From Flavipsychrobacter sp. (lineage in GTDB: Bacteria; Bacteroidota; Bacteroidia; Chitinophagales; Chitinophagaceae): 27,025 bases of DNA. The stretch spans positions 1-27,025 of the forward strand of contig JAJNBR010000005.1 in the NCBI GenBank assembly GCA_021156265.1, given 5' to 3'. A program made the translations under genes and the position numbers. Every line of letters starts with the position of its first letter. The first letter of the stretch is position 1. This document shows positions 1 through 8,642 of this stretch, piece by piece. The notes below the pieces were generated by a model that worked only from the letters and a program-made list of their open reading frames with translations, made no database searches and was not told where the DNA came from.

Positions 1-560
1 CGCTGGTTTTTCGGCGCGCCTTTTATGAGCTCAGGATCCAATACTATCTGGTCGAACGGAGTGAAGTCTGAATTCATACCCAGCTTCTTGGTTGGTCCTG
101 TTAACACACAGGTGCGCGACACTTCAGCGCCCGTACCCGAAAGTGTTGGGATACCAACTTTATATACTGCGGGATTCTTTACGAGGTCCCAGCCCTGGTA
201 GTCTTGTGCTTTGCCCGGGTTGGTCATCATGATAGAAACCGCTTTGGCAAGATCTAAAGCAGAACCGCCGCCGATGCCGATGATACCGGAAACAGAACCG
301 TAGGCATCTTTTAAGCGTTGTGCCAATTCGTCAACATAAGAGGTCTTTGGCTCTGTCGTCACATCTGCGTCTATCAGCACGTCATTATCCTTAAGAGGGA
401 CACGTGCCTTTAATTCAGCATTGTTCGCGAATTGGTGATCCAGCAGAAATACCATTGGTTGGGCGTTCTTGCGGCGCGGTGCCAGTATCTCATTCAGCTG
501 ATCGAAACATCCCCTTCCGTACACCACATAATCTACCATCTTAAAGTTGCGAAACTTCAT
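1..560 (-). CDS. kdnB: Iron-dependent alcohol dehydrogenase, probable Kdo 8-oxidase KdnB (partial, C-terminus off window)
   Basis: The gene reads leftward from the ATG at 560-558 and leaves the window after 186 complete codons. The visible part is the N-terminal Rossmann-like half of the type III (iron-containing) alcohol dehydrogenase family: an N-terminal segment with YVVYGRG at about 11-17, the nucleotide-binding GIGGGS at 95-100 followed by a conserved Asp at 103, and GTGAEVS at about 142-148. The Asp/His iron ligands lie in the missing C-terminal half. The specific call rests on context. It follows kdsB by 53 bp on the same strand, the arrangement known from Shewanella, where KdnB oxidises C8 of Kdo so that the aminotransferase KdnA can make 8-amino-Kdo for lipopolysaccharide. 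The family is certain; the KdnB assignment is inference, and a kdnA gene would be expected just beyond the left edge. Confidence 0.75.
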   Translation of the reverse strand, partial: MKFRNFKMVDYVVYGRGCFDQLNEILAPRRKNAQPMVFLLDHQFANNAELKARVPLKDNDVLIDADVTTEPKTSYVDELAQRLKDAYGSVSGIIGIGGGSALDLAKAVSIMMTNPGKAQDYQGWDLVKNPAVYKVGIPTLSGTGAEVSRTCVLTGPTKKLGMNSDFTPFDQIVLDPELIKGAPKNQ

Positions 561-597
561 ACGAGCTAATTAAAAATTCAACCTTTTTTTTGCAGGG

Positions 598-605
598 CAA
601 ATGTA
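598..605 (-). promoter_or_regulatory. Possible -7 element for kdnB
   Basis: On the minus strand this reads TACATTTG, an exact match to the Bacteroidota -7 consensus TAnnTTTG, ending 37 bp before the kdnB start. No clear TTG sits 19-21 bp upstream, so the -33 half is weak. It overlaps the intergenic gap after kdsB and could give kdnB some independent transcription. Confidence 0.35.
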
Positions 606-613
606 CACAAACC

Positions 614-1357
614 CTATTGAAGCGCCATTTGTTCCAGGTATGCTTCTGCGCGTGCTATATCTTCCGGCATATCTATTTCCACACCCATATATTGGGTAAG
701 CACCATGCGGATGGGCACACCGTTTTCAAGGAAACGCAGGCATTCAATCTTTTCCGCAGTTTCCAGCGGGGTCATGGGCCATTCTACGAAATCCATCAGC
801 GCTCTTTTGCGGAATGCATAAACACCTATGTGTTCGTAGTATGTAATTGGAAAGCTTTTATTGCGCCAGTAAGGTATGGGACTGCGTGAAAAGTACATCG
901 CGTTCATGCGCATGTCCAACACCACCTTCACGAAATTAGGATCGGCTATCTGTTCCGGGTCTTTCAGCTTCTGAACCAGCGATGCAACCTGGGTATTTTT
1001 TCCATAATCACCATCAAATGCATGCAGCAGCTTTTGCAATGGTCCCTTTTGTACAAAAGGCTCATCGCCCTGTACATTTACAAACACATCGGCGTCCATA
1101 TCGGCAGCAACTTCTGCTATGCGATCGGTTCCGCTCTCATATTCGCGTTTACTTTTGTATGTTTTGCCGCCTATTTTGTCTATTTCCTCTATTATCTTAT
1201 CGCTATCCGACACTACATAAACCTCGTCAAACAACCCGGTGTTTACGGCAGATTCGTACGTTCGGCTAATTACGCTCTTGCCTTTAATGGGCATCAGCAA
1301 TTTTTCAGGAAATCTTGTCGCGTTCAAACGCGCAGGTATCAAAGCTATCGACCTCAT
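614..1357 (-). CDS. kdsB: 3-deoxy-manno-octulosonate cytidylyltransferase (CMP-Kdo synthetase)
   Basis: This enzyme activates Kdo (or 8-amino-Kdo) with CTP to CMP-Kdo, the cytoplasmic donor for the inner core of lipopolysaccharide. The 247-residue length is normal for KdsB. The N-terminal nucleotide-binding signature IPARLNATRFPEK is at 7-19, followed by the GTDRIAEV and VNVQGDEPF motifs typical of the family. The start ATG at 1357 fits because the core fold begins at once (SIALIPAR). It lies 41 bp downstream of the DUF423 gene and 53 bp upstream of the probable kdnB. That neighbour suggests that the natural substrate may be the 8-amino sugar, as for the Shewanella KdsB; this is inference from context. 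Confidence 0.93.
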   Translation of the reverse strand: MRSIALIPARLNATRFPEKLLMPIKGKSVISRTYESAVNTGLFDEVYVVSDSDKIIEEIDKIGGKTYKSKREYESGTDRIAEVAADMDADVFVNVQGDEPFVQKGPLQKLLHAFDGDYGKNTQVASLVQKLKDPEQIADPNFVKVVLDMRMNAMYFSRSPIPYWRNKSFPITYYEHIGVYAFRKRALMDFVEWPMTPLETAEKIECLRFLENGVPIRMVLTQYMGVEIDMPEDIARAEAYLEQMALQ

Positions 1358-1398
1358 ATGTTCTTATCAATGCATTATGGCGGTAAAAATAATATTTA

Positions 1399-1788
1399 TT
1401 ATTTCTTTCTTACAATTCCTAATAACATTAATAACCAGCCTGTTATAAAGAAAAGTCCGCCTATGGGCGTCAGAATACCCAATCCTCCCAAACCGACGTC
1501 GCCCTGCAGCTTGAGCGCAGTCATAGCGTAAAGGGACCCACTAAACAATACAATGCCTATAATAAAGCACGTAGACGCGGCTTTTATCAGCTTAAGGGGG
1601 AAGGAAGAATAGATGATACCGGTAGCTAAAAGTGCCAGGCCATGGTAGAATTCATATTTCACCCCGGTTTCAAATGTCTGCAGTTGTTCAGGAGTAAGCA
1701 GTGGCTTCAAACCGTGAGCGCCGAATGCGCCGAGTATCACAGCCAGGGCAGAAAAAAGAACACCTGTTATGAGTGCTTGTTTGTACAT
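1399..1788 (-). CDS. DUF423 family small membrane protein
   Basis: A 129-residue, very hydrophobic protein with about four predicted transmembrane helices. The first helix carries the family hallmark GAFGAHGL at about 21-28, followed by the Gln/Thr-rich segment and YEFYHGLALL that mark DUF423 (YgdD/YwdK type) proteins. The biochemical role of the family is unknown. The start overlaps the last 22 bp of aroK, which suggests translational coupling in the aroK-DUF423-kdsB string. The protein ends in a short basic tail (VRKK), consistent with a cytoplasmic C-terminus. Confidence 0.88.
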   Translation of the reverse strand: MYKQALITGVLFSALAVILGAFGAHGLKPLLTPEQLQTFETGVKYEFYHGLALLATGIIYSSFPLKLIKAASTCFIIGIVLFSGSLYAMTALKLQGDVGLGGLGILTPIGGLFFITGWLLMLLGIVRKK

Positions 1789-2285
1789 GCATCGATAATT
1801 TGCGCAAAGGTAGTATCCGTTAGGTTCTCCACCTGCAAAATATGGTCGGCCTGATCATAAAATCCTTCACGGGCGCTCAGCATTTGCTGCAGTGTTGGCA
1901 GAAGGTAGGGTAACCGCGTCAATAGGGGTCGGTGGTCGGCTCCATCCTGCAATCTTTTGGCAAGTGTATCAATGTCTGCCTTCAGGTATACGATGCAACC
2001 CGTTGCCCGCATAATTTCAATATTCCCGTCATGTGTAACTGTGCCGCCACCGCATGCTATAATGCCATGGGTATGCGTCTTTATTATTTCGCGGAGTACA
2101 ACAGCCTCTATTTGCCTGAACCCACGCTCTCCTTCCAATTCAAATATCTCAGTTATAGTTTTTCCTTCCCTGGTTTCGATATACTCGTCCATGTCCACAA
2201 ATGGCAGGTCACGGACCAGAGCTAGTTTTCTGCCCCAGTGTGTTTTGCCCGCGCCAGGCATGCCTGTGAGAAATATCAGACTCAT
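1767..2285 (-). CDS. aroK: Shikimate kinase
   Basis: It phosphorylates shikimate with ATP in the chorismate pathway. The 172 residues match the family length. Visible motifs are the P-loop GMPGAGKT (8-15), the shikimate-binding DMDEY (31-35), GERGFRQIE with the substrate-contacting Arg57, GGG (79-81), and the lid-region Arg119 in HRPLL. The ATG overlaps the cinA stop by four bases (ATGA), so translation is probably coupled to cinA. The end overlaps the DUF423 start by 22 bp. All key residues are present and the gene should be active. Confidence 0.95.
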   Translation of the reverse strand: MSLIFLTGMPGAGKTHWGRKLALVRDLPFVDMDEYIETREGKTITEIFELEGERGFRQIEAVVLREIIKTHTHGIIACGGGTVTHDGNIEIMRATGCIVYLKADIDTLAKRLQDGADHRPLLTRLPYLLPTLQQMLSAREGFYDQADHILQVENLTDTTFAQIIDACTNKHS

Positions 2286-3535
2286 AATTTGTCTTCAAGA
2301 AATTTCCAGGCCATCAGCATACCTATTTGTGTAGCCATGTCTTTGTTGCGCGGCCTGTCGTAATGGAAACGGAATTCTTTGGTTACAGTTCTGTTTTCAT
2401 CGGCCACACCTATCCAAACAGTACCCACCGGCACATGGTCCTCTCCTCCACCCGGACTCAGCAATCCGGTGACGCCAAGCCCTATGTCAGCTTTTAATGA
2501 CCTTCGTGCACCGTTCGCCATTTCTATTACTGTTTGCTCGCTTACTGCGCCGTGTTTATCCAGCGTTTCTTTCTTTACTCCCAGCAGGCTTTCTTTTATT
2601 TCGTTTTGATAGCAAACTACACTTCCCTGGAAGTAGTTGGCTGAGCCCATCACTTGCGTAATATGATGTGCTATATAGCCACCTGTACAGCTTTCGGCGA
2701 AACCAATGGTTTTCTGTTTTTCCAGGAGGGTGCGACCGAGTATATGTTCCAGCGGGAGGTCGTGTAAGGAGACAACGATGTTCTCAAGCCTGTTGGAGAT
2801 CTGGTCCTGGTACATTTCCAACTCTTTTACCAGCCGCTGCTTATCGGCGCCGCGACCGGTAAGCCGTAATCGTACGATCCCGGCACTTGGCAAATAGGCC
2901 AGCCGAACATGGAGAGGAAGAGTCGTTTCCAGGTCGGCTATTCGTTCGGCAATAAAACTCTCGCCTTCACCGGCTGTCACTATACTGCGATGCAGGAGCG
3001 CATCACTAATAAAGTTTTGCTGCAGGTAAGGGATCACCTCATCTTCCATGATACCCATCATTTCGAACGGTACACCTGGTAGCGATATGATCACTTTACC
3101 GTTTCTCTCAAACAACATACCGGGTGCGGTGCCCAGTTTATTGAAGAGTACCTGACACGTATCCGGCACTTCGGCTTGCTTCAGGTTGCGATCAAGGAAG
3201 GGACGCTTACGCACTTCAAAGATGTGCTTCACGTGGTTCAATACCTCCTCGTTCACCACCATGTCGCCGCCAAAATACTTACACAGCAGTGGCTTGGTTA
3301 TATCGTCGGCTGTCGGCCCTAGTCCTCCTGTTAGTAAAACAATATCTGCGGCAGCTATTTCCTCGTCAAGAGCGTTTTTGATATCCTTAGCAATATCGCC
3401 TACCGAAACGATCCGTTTGATCTCTATCCCTAGATCATTGAGCCGCTGTGCCATCCACGCCGAGTTGGTATCAACGGTTTGGCCGATCAATAATTCATCG
3501 CCTATCGTAATGATGCTCACCTGTATATTCGCCAT
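2282..3535 (-). CDS. cinA: CinA family protein, nicotinamide-nucleotide amidohydrolase
   Basis: A full-length two-domain CinA of 417 residues. The N-terminal molybdopterin-binding-like (COG1058) domain has ITIGDELLIGQ at 9-19 and TGGLGPTADD at 69-78. The C-terminal PncC-type amidase domain, from about residue 260, has AESCTGG and a GVTGLLSPGGG loop. In other bacteria such proteins hydrolyse NMN to nicotinate mononucleotide and ADP-ribose, salvaging pyridine nucleotides. The link to competence is historical and nothing here supports it. It starts one base after the thioesterase stop and overlaps aroK by four bases, so it sits inside a tight operon. Confidence 0.93.
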   Translation of the reverse strand: MANIQVSIITIGDELLIGQTVDTNSAWMAQRLNDLGIEIKRIVSVGDIAKDIKNALDEEIAAADIVLLTGGLGPTADDITKPLLCKYFGGDMVVNEEVLNHVKHIFEVRKRPFLDRNLKQAEVPDTCQVLFNKLGTAPGMLFERNGKVIISLPGVPFEMMGIMEDEVIPYLQQNFISDALLHRSIVTAGEGESFIAERIADLETTLPLHVRLAYLPSAGIVRLRLTGRGADKQRLVKELEMYQDQISNRLENIVVSLHDLPLEHILGRTLLEKQKTIGFAESCTGGYIAHHITQVMGSANYFQGSVVCYQNEIKESLLGVKKETLDKHGAVSEQTVIEMANGARRSLKADIGLGVTGLLSPGGGEDHVPVGTVWIGVADENRTVTKEFRFHYDRPRNKDMATQIGMLMAWKFLEDKL

Positions 3536-3536
3536 A

Positions 3537-3953
3537 CTACTCTTTTGTAAAAAAAGGTTCCAGCACTGTTTTCAGTTGCTCGGGCATGTCTATTTTCTTT
3601 TTCTCTTTCGGATCGTAAAAGACCAATGTAGTCAATCCCCTGTTGAGCAGCTGTTGCTGCTCGTTATACAGCTCTGAGTGAAAGCTGATCTTCGGTCCGT
3701 CAGACATTGCCTTCAGTATCGTTTTGACGGTTATCAGGTCGTCGTAAAGTGCCGGACGGAAATATTGTGAGTTCAGCTCTATAACGGGCATAACGATGCC
3801 CATTTCCTCAAGCTCTTTATATGTAAAGCCCAGTTGCCGGATGGCCTCGGCTCTGCCTACTTCGTAGTAAAGCGCATAATAGCCATAATACAAATAGCCC
3901 ATTTGGTCTGTTTCTCCATAGCGCACGCGCACTTGTGTCGTCGATGAATACAT
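3537..3953 (-). CDS. Acyl-CoA thioesterase, 4-hydroxybenzoyl-CoA thioesterase (YbgC/FadM-like) family
   Basis: A 138-residue single hotdog-fold domain. The N-terminal RYGETDQMGYLYYGYY holds the catalytic Asp16 of the 4HBT group in the usual RxxDtDxxGhxxxxxY context. The next helix (YYEVGRAEAIRQLG) is also typical. The likely role is hydrolysis of acyl-CoA or related thioesters in the cytoplasm; the substrate cannot be read from the sequence. It lies three bases downstream of the SDR gene and one base upstream of cinA, so it is probably cotranscribed with both. A KEKKK stretch near the C-terminus is a surface feature of no known meaning. Confidence 0.87.
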   Translation of the reverse strand: MYSSTTQVRVRYGETDQMGYLYYGYYALYYEVGRAEAIRQLGFTYKELEEMGIVMPVIELNSQYFRPALYDDLITVKTILKAMSDGPKISFHSELYNEQQQLLNRGLTTLVFYDPKEKKKIDMPEQLKTVLEPFFTKE

Positions 3954-3956
3954 ATC

Positions 3957-4739
3957 CTATTTTTGAATAGCCGCTTTTTCAGAATCTTTAACCGTGTAAA
4001 TACCATTTGCCTGGTTGAGACAGGTCAATGTGAGATCGTTGACACAAACATGCGCGGGTAAAGTGGCACAATAGAAGACCACCCCTGCGATGTCGTCTGC
4101 AGTCAACGGTTGCACGTCGTTATAAATATTCTTTGCTCTTTGCTCGTCACCTCGGAAACGCACGAGAGAAAATTCGGTTTCGGCCATGCCTGGGTTGATG
4201 GCTGTAACCTTGATGCCATAAGGAAGGAGATCAATGCGCATTGATTGCGTCAGTGCATCAACCGCGAACTTCGTGGCACAATAAACATTGCCGTTCTTAT
4301 ACACCAGCTTACCTGCGGTTGACCCGATATTGATAATATGTCCCGAGCCTTGCTCTTTCATCATCGGGGCTATTTGCCGGGTGATGTACAGGAGTCCTTT
4401 TATATTAGTGTCGATCATCGTTTCCCAATCGTCTACGTCTCCTTCTTCTATTGATGAAAGGCCGGCAGCGAGGCCGGCATTATTTACAAGGATATCTATC
4501 TGTACTGCCTGCTGATTTAATTGTGCAACAGCCTGTTCCACCTCACTGCGTTGACGAATATCGAACTGCAGCGTAGTAACATGGACGCCATACTCGTTTT
4601 CTAAGAGAGTTTTTAATTGATCAAGGCGTTCTTTACGCCTGCCGGTAATGCAGACGTTGTAGCCGTTCTGCGCAAACAAGGTAGCGATAGATCTGCCGAA
4701 GCCTGACGTGGCCCCGGTGACCAGGATAGTTTTGCTCAT
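3957..4739 (-). CDS. Short-chain dehydrogenase, YdfG-like NADP-dependent hydroxy-acid dehydrogenase
   Basis: A classical SDR of 260 residues. It has the cofactor motif TGATSGFG (8-15), GRRKER at 33-38 favouring NADP(H), NNAG (86-89), catalytic Ser140 and YCATK with Tyr153 and Lys157. The segment PGMAETEFSLVRFRGD is characteristic of the YdfG subgroup, which oxidises serine, allo-threonine and 3-hydroxy acids. It is the first gene of the SDR-thioesterase-cinA-aroK-DUF423-kdsB string, 48 bp after the second CHU_C gene. No terminator is visible in that gap, so transcription could continue from upstream. The exact substrate is inferred only from family resemblance. Confidence 0.87.
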   Translation of the reverse strand: MSKTILVTGATSGFGRSIATLFAQNGYNVCITGRRKERLDQLKTLLENEYGVHVTTLQFDIRQRSEVEQAVAQLNQQAVQIDILVNNAGLAAGLSSIEEGDVDDWETMIDTNIKGLLYITRQIAPMMKEQGSGHIINIGSTAGKLVYKNGNVYCATKFAVDALTQSMRIDLLPYGIKVTAINPGMAETEFSLVRFRGDEQRAKNIYNDVQPLTADDIAGVVFYCATLPAHVCVNDLTLTCLNQANGIYTVKDSEKAAIQK

Positions 4740-4787
4740 AGCGGGGGTAAAGATAAGTTCTTACTCTGTGAAAACGGGAGACGAATG

Positions 4788-6689
4788 CTACCGGATGAGG
4801 GTAACATCACCTTTTATCATTTGTTCCTGACCAAACCGGTCCGTCACTCCCAACACCCAGAAATAGGTGCCCAGTTCAGCCACCGACCCGTTGAAGGTAC
4901 CGTCCCAGCCCTGGTCAAACCTGTTAGTCTGAAAAACCAGTTGTCCCCACCGGTTGAATATCCGGAAGAAACGAACGTTACTGTATCCTGCACCCAAGGG
5001 TATGAGAAAATCATTCAGTCCATCCCTGTTTGGCGTAAATGCCGATGGAAGGAAGAGGTAAGGATTTGGTACTACCAGTACATTTATGGTATCGTTGCCC
5101 TCACAGTTTGCAGCGCTCCTGATGTGCACTACAAAGTTGAAACGTCCTGTGTCGGGGAAAAGTCCGCGTGGGTTAGGAATAGTTGCTGAATTAAGTGCAT
5201 CGGCCGGCGTCCAGAGGTACTCTACACCGCCTGAAGCATTAAAATCGATATACTCGCCTTTGACGATAACGGTATCATTGCCTGCAAACGGCCGGAAGTG
5301 TTCGATCTCGAGCTGACGCATGGAAGAATCGATACAGCCTTTTACGCTTGTTGATACCAGCGTTATATTGTAATTCCCTCCACCCGCATAGGCATGTGAA
5401 GGATCTTTTTCATCTGACGTACCCCCATCACCAAACTTCCATGCCCATTTAGTGATAGGCGGATAGGTGGCTTCGGAAAGGTCTTTAAATTGAATAGAAC
5501 TGTTTGGGCACGGCAAGCCCGTAATACTAAAATCCGTATTCATATACGGGTATATTTTCACCTCCCTGCTCATCGTATCAGGACAGGTGCTGCCTTCGTT
5601 TACAGTTAGCTTCACAATGTATACACCAGTGTCAGGATAAGTGAATTCGGGTTCAAAGTCGGACGATGTGGCGCCCGGTACACCAAATTCCCATTTATAC
5701 CTGAATCCGCCGGTACTCTTATTGATGAACTTTACGTTGAAACCATCGCACTTTACCATATAAGTATTGGGCTCTTCGGAAAACTGCGGGATATGAGCTA
5801 CTACTGCTTTCGAACAGTTGGTGACGTTGAACTGGAAGTCGCGCTTTATGGTGCTGATCCTTACACCATTTCGCCACTCATGACAGCATACGGTTACTAC
5901 ATACCTACCCATGAGGTTGGGTGTTCCGGTTAGCAGGCCGGTCCTTGGATTTATTTGTAAGGAGGGGCTTCCTGTTATAGGTCTGGCTGCAGAGTAAGGA
6001 AGTATATATTTTACGGGGTTGGGTAGCTGGGGCGTCAGCTCCTCTGGTCGCGGCTGGTCTATGTTGGCCAGCCCACCCTCCAACGCGGCACACAGCTCGT
6101 ACGACAAAGAATCACCGTCCTGGTCTGTTGCCGAATGATCGTAGACGAGCGGGTTATTCACACAAATAATCTGGGGCGGAAAATTTTTGAACCGTGCACT
6201 CGAATTGCAAGGTATGGCGGGTGGAATATCGATAAAATATGTCGCTCCCGTTAGGCCGGGCCTGTCTATGTTCTGGATACTTTCGTTGCGGCAGCAACGC
6301 ATGTACACGATCCTGTACGGAGCATCACCCTGCAGCTGTTGGTCAAAAACGAAAGTGACTTTTCTCAGGCAGGTGGCCGGGGCATTATTAATGCACTCAT
6401 TTTGGAAATTCGCAGGTACATTGACAGTAGAAGCAGCGGAGACGGTCTTCGTGGAACCAGAGCCATTGGCCAGGTTGAAAACGCCGATAAATGCAGGCAC
6501 ATCCTGTGCTATGGCAGAATCATTACCTTCCAGGCAATCCTGGTATATGCTCAATTCTATCCTGTATGTCGAGCCGCCCAGGCATCGATAGTAAACTTCA
6601 CCCCCAACAATGTGTGACGCCTCAGCTTGCGTGCTCAGCAATGCAAGCAATATCACATACATCGAGGTCAATAAGAAACGATGTGTCAT
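4788..6689 (-). CDS. Secreted PKD-domain protein with CHU_C (T9SS type B) C-terminal domain, copy 2
   Basis: A cell-surface or secreted protein of 633 residues. I chose the ATG at 6689 rather than the in-frame ATG at 6719 because it gives a 24-residue signal peptide ending AEA before SHIVGG, matching the upstream paralogue. The order is: signal peptide; a Cys-rich N-terminal region starting SHIVGGEVYYRC; a segment DHSATDQDGDSLSYE; two PKD-like domains (second with WKFGDGG); an Ig/PKD-like domain containing EYLWTPADAL; and a gliding motility-associated C-terminal domain of about 90 residues (PSAFTPNRDGLND, FFRIFNRWGQLVF, GWDGTFNG). That last domain directs export and surface attachment through the type IX system. 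It is a close tandem paralogue of 6730-8634. Ligand and role are unknown; adhesion is a reasonable guess. Confidence 0.87.
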   Translation of the reverse strand: MTHRFLLTSMYVILLALLSTQAEASHIVGGEVYYRCLGGSTYRIELSIYQDCLEGNDSAIAQDVPAFIGVFNLANGSGSTKTVSAASTVNVPANFQNECINNAPATCLRKVTFVFDQQLQGDAPYRIVYMRCCRNESIQNIDRPGLTGATYFIDIPPAIPCNSSARFKNFPPQIICVNNPLVYDHSATDQDGDSLSYELCAALEGGLANIDQPRPEELTPQLPNPVKYILPYSAARPITGSPSLQINPRTGLLTGTPNLMGRYVVTVCCHEWRNGVRISTIKRDFQFNVTNCSKAVVAHIPQFSEEPNTYMVKCDGFNVKFINKSTGGFRYKWEFGVPGATSSDFEPEFTYPDTGVYIVKLTVNEGSTCPDTMSREVKIYPYMNTDFSITGLPCPNSSIQFKDLSEATYPPITKWAWKFGDGGTSDEKDPSHAYAGGGNYNITLVSTSVKGCIDSSMRQLEIEHFRPFAGNDTVIVKGEYIDFNASGGVEYLWTPADALNSATIPNPRGLFPDTGRFNFVVHIRSAANCEGNDTINVLVVPNPYLFLPSAFTPNRDGLNDFLIPLGAGYSNVRFFRIFNRWGQLVFQTNRFDQGWDGTFNGSVAELGTYFWVLGVTDRFGQEQMIKGDVTLIR

Positions 6690-6729
6690 AAAAACGGTGT
6701 ACTGTCCTTTATAGGGCATCGCTGCCCTG

Positions 6730-8634
6730 CTACCTTACAAGTGTGACGTCGCCTTTTATCTTTTGCTCCTGCCCGAATCGATCTGTCACGCCAAGTACCC
6801 AATAATAAACGCCCATTTCTGCACGGTTATCATTATAGGTGCCATCCCAGCCTTCATCAAAGCCATTTGAGTCAAAGACAAGCTGTCCCCACCTGTTAAA
6901 GATACGAAAGAACCTGACGTCCTTGTAACCGGCACCCAAAGGACGAAGTAAATCGTTCAAACCGTCCTTATTGGGTGTGAATGCCGAGGGTACGAATAGA
7001 TAGGGTTCCGGCACTACGAATACGTTGATCGAATCATTGCCCTGGCAGCCTCCTGCGCTGGTTATCCGCACGTTGTAGGAGAACGTTCCGGTGTCCGGGA
7101 AAAAGCCGCGAGGATTCGAAATGGTTGCCGAGTTCAACCCATCGGAGGGTGTCCACAGGTATTCTGCGCCGCCAACGGCATTAAAATCTACAGACTCGCC
7201 CCGCACGATAAATGTGTCATTACCAGCAAAAGGTTTAAAATCCTCAATGGATATTTCTTTGGCCACCGTATCCCGGCAACCTTTGATGCTTTTTGACGTC
7301 AGGCTTACAGCATAAACTCCCCCTGCCGGATAAACATGCACCGGGTTCATGTCAGCCGAAATTGCGCCATCACCAAATTGCCAGGACCAGGCCACTATTG
7401 GTGGATGAGTGGCTACCGACTGGTCAAAAAATTGCACAGGAGCATTAGGGCATAAAGGTGCACTCACCTCGAAATCGGCACGGTAATCCGGGTATATTTT
7501 TACAAGACGACTTATGGTGTCGGGACAAGTACTGCCCTCATTAACGGTAAGCTTTACTACGTATGTGCCAGTGTCCGGGTAGGTATATTCTGGCTCAAAC
7601 TGGTCAGAACCGGCTCCGGGAACACCAAACTGCCACATGTACCTGAAACCGCCTGAGCTTTGATTAACGAATTTTACGGTTCTGCTGTTACACTCAACTA
7701 TATACGTATTAAACTCATCAGAGAACTGCGGTATGTTGGCCACTACAGCTTTTGAGCAGTTGGTTACATTAAACTGAAACTCACGCCGTGTCGAATTGAT
7801 CTTTACACCATTTCTCCATTCGTTACAGCACACTGTCACCACATAGCGTCCCTGCAAGTTTGGTGTACCCGATATCATTCCTGTTTTGGGGTTGATCTGC
7901 AAGGTTGGATTGCCTAACATTGGTTTTAGCGCGGAATAGGGACTGATATACACTACCGGTGGAGGCAAGGTAGGTTTCAGATTTTTGGGCTTCGGATCAT
8001 TGATGCTCGCCTCTCCGCCCTGGTAGGCATCACAAAACTCGTAAGTAAGTGAATCTCCGTCAGGATCTGTGGCAGAGTGATCATATACCAACGGGTTATT
8101 CACGCAAATGATCTGCGGGGGGAAATTCTTAAATACGGCACTTGAGTTGCAATAGGCTACATTGGTTGGCGGTATGTCGCAGAAATAAGTCACGCCCGTT
8201 GTACCCGGTTGACTGATATTCTGAATGCTGGCATTGCGGCAGCAGCGCATATATACTACCCTGTGCGGGACGTTTGGTTGCAGTGTCGTTTCAAAAATGA
8301 AAGTTACTTTGTTGAGGCAGGTTGTAGGCGGGTTATTTACGCACTCGTTCTGAAAATTGGCCGGCACAGCAAGAGTTGATGCCGCCTCGAACTCTCCAAC
8401 GCTTCCCGCGCCTGTGGCAAGGTTAAAAACACCAATAAAAGCGGGGGTATCCTGCCTGATGGCCGTCTGTTCTCCTTCAAAACAATCCTGGTAAATAATA
8501 AGTTGTATCTGGTACCTAGTACCGCCATCCATGCAGCGGTAATACACTTCTCCACCGACAATATGAGATGCCCGTGCCGGACCAAGAGCCAGTAAAGCGA
8601 TCAAAATACAGGATATAAGGTACCAAGGTCTCAT
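6730..8634 (-). CDS. Secreted PKD-domain protein with CHU_C (T9SS type B) C-terminal domain, copy 1
   Basis: 634 residues. A signal peptide (1-22, ending ARA) precedes SHIVGGEVYYRC. Paired cysteines (CCRN at 131-134, CCNEW at 269-273) punctuate the N-terminal half. PKD-like domains lie at about 315-380 and 385-463 (WQFGDG at 418-423), an Ig/PKD-like domain at about 470-540, and the CHU_C sorting domain at about 545-634 (PSAFTPNKDGLND, FRIFNRWGQLVF). Such proteins cross the outer membrane by the type IX system and stay on the surface or are released. The gene starts eight bases after the alpha/beta hydrolase stop, and its paralogue follows, so the group is probably one transcript. Function is unknown; the architecture suggests adhesion or matrix binding. 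Confidence 0.88.
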   Translation of the reverse strand: MRPWYLISCILIALLALGPARASHIVGGEVYYRCMDGGTRYQIQLIIYQDCFEGEQTAIRQDTPAFIGVFNLATGAGSVGEFEAASTLAVPANFQNECVNNPPTTCLNKVTFIFETTLQPNVPHRVVYMRCCRNASIQNISQPGTTGVTYFCDIPPTNVAYCNSSAVFKNFPPQIICVNNPLVYDHSATDPDGDSLTYEFCDAYQGGEASINDPKPKNLKPTLPPPVVYISPYSALKPMLGNPTLQINPKTGMISGTPNLQGRYVVTVCCNEWRNGVKINSTRREFQFNVTNCSKAVVANIPQFSDEFNTYIVECNSRTVKFVNQSSGGFRYMWQFGVPGAGSDQFEPEYTYPDTGTYVVKLTVNEGSTCPDTISRLVKIYPDYRADFEVSAPLCPNAPVQFFDQSVATHPPIVAWSWQFGDGAISADMNPVHVYPAGGVYAVSLTSKSIKGCRDTVAKEISIEDFKPFAGNDTFIVRGESVDFNAVGGAEYLWTPSDGLNSATISNPRGFFPDTGTFSYNVRITSAGGCQGNDSINVFVVPEPYLFVPSAFTPNKDGLNDLLRPLGAGYKDVRFFRIFNRWGQLVFDSNGFDEGWDGTYNDNRAEMGVYYWVLGVTDRFGQEQKIKGDVTLVR

Positions 8635-8642
8635 ACGCCTTT

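Larger units (their letters stand above)
4788..8634 (-). repeat. Tandem gene duplication of two CHU_C surface proteins
   Basis: The proteins of 4788-6689 and 6730-8634 align end to end with the same domain order. Long identical segments include SHIVGGEVYYRC, FKNFPPQIICVNNPLVYDHS, VNEGSTCPDT and FFRIFNRWGQLVF. The copies lie head to tail and are 40 bp apart. The DNA has diverged clearly at third codon positions, so the duplication is not recent. Confidence 0.9.

Noticed and set aside
1022..1531. A 169-codon plus-strand open frame across kdsB and the DUF423 gene
   Set aside because: It crosses two clear minus-strand genes, and its product has no family resemblance.
4748..4755. TATCTTTA (minus strand), a near match to a -7 element before the SDR gene
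   Set aside because: It ends only eight bases from the start codon, no -33 TTG is visible, and read-through from the upstream gene is simpler.
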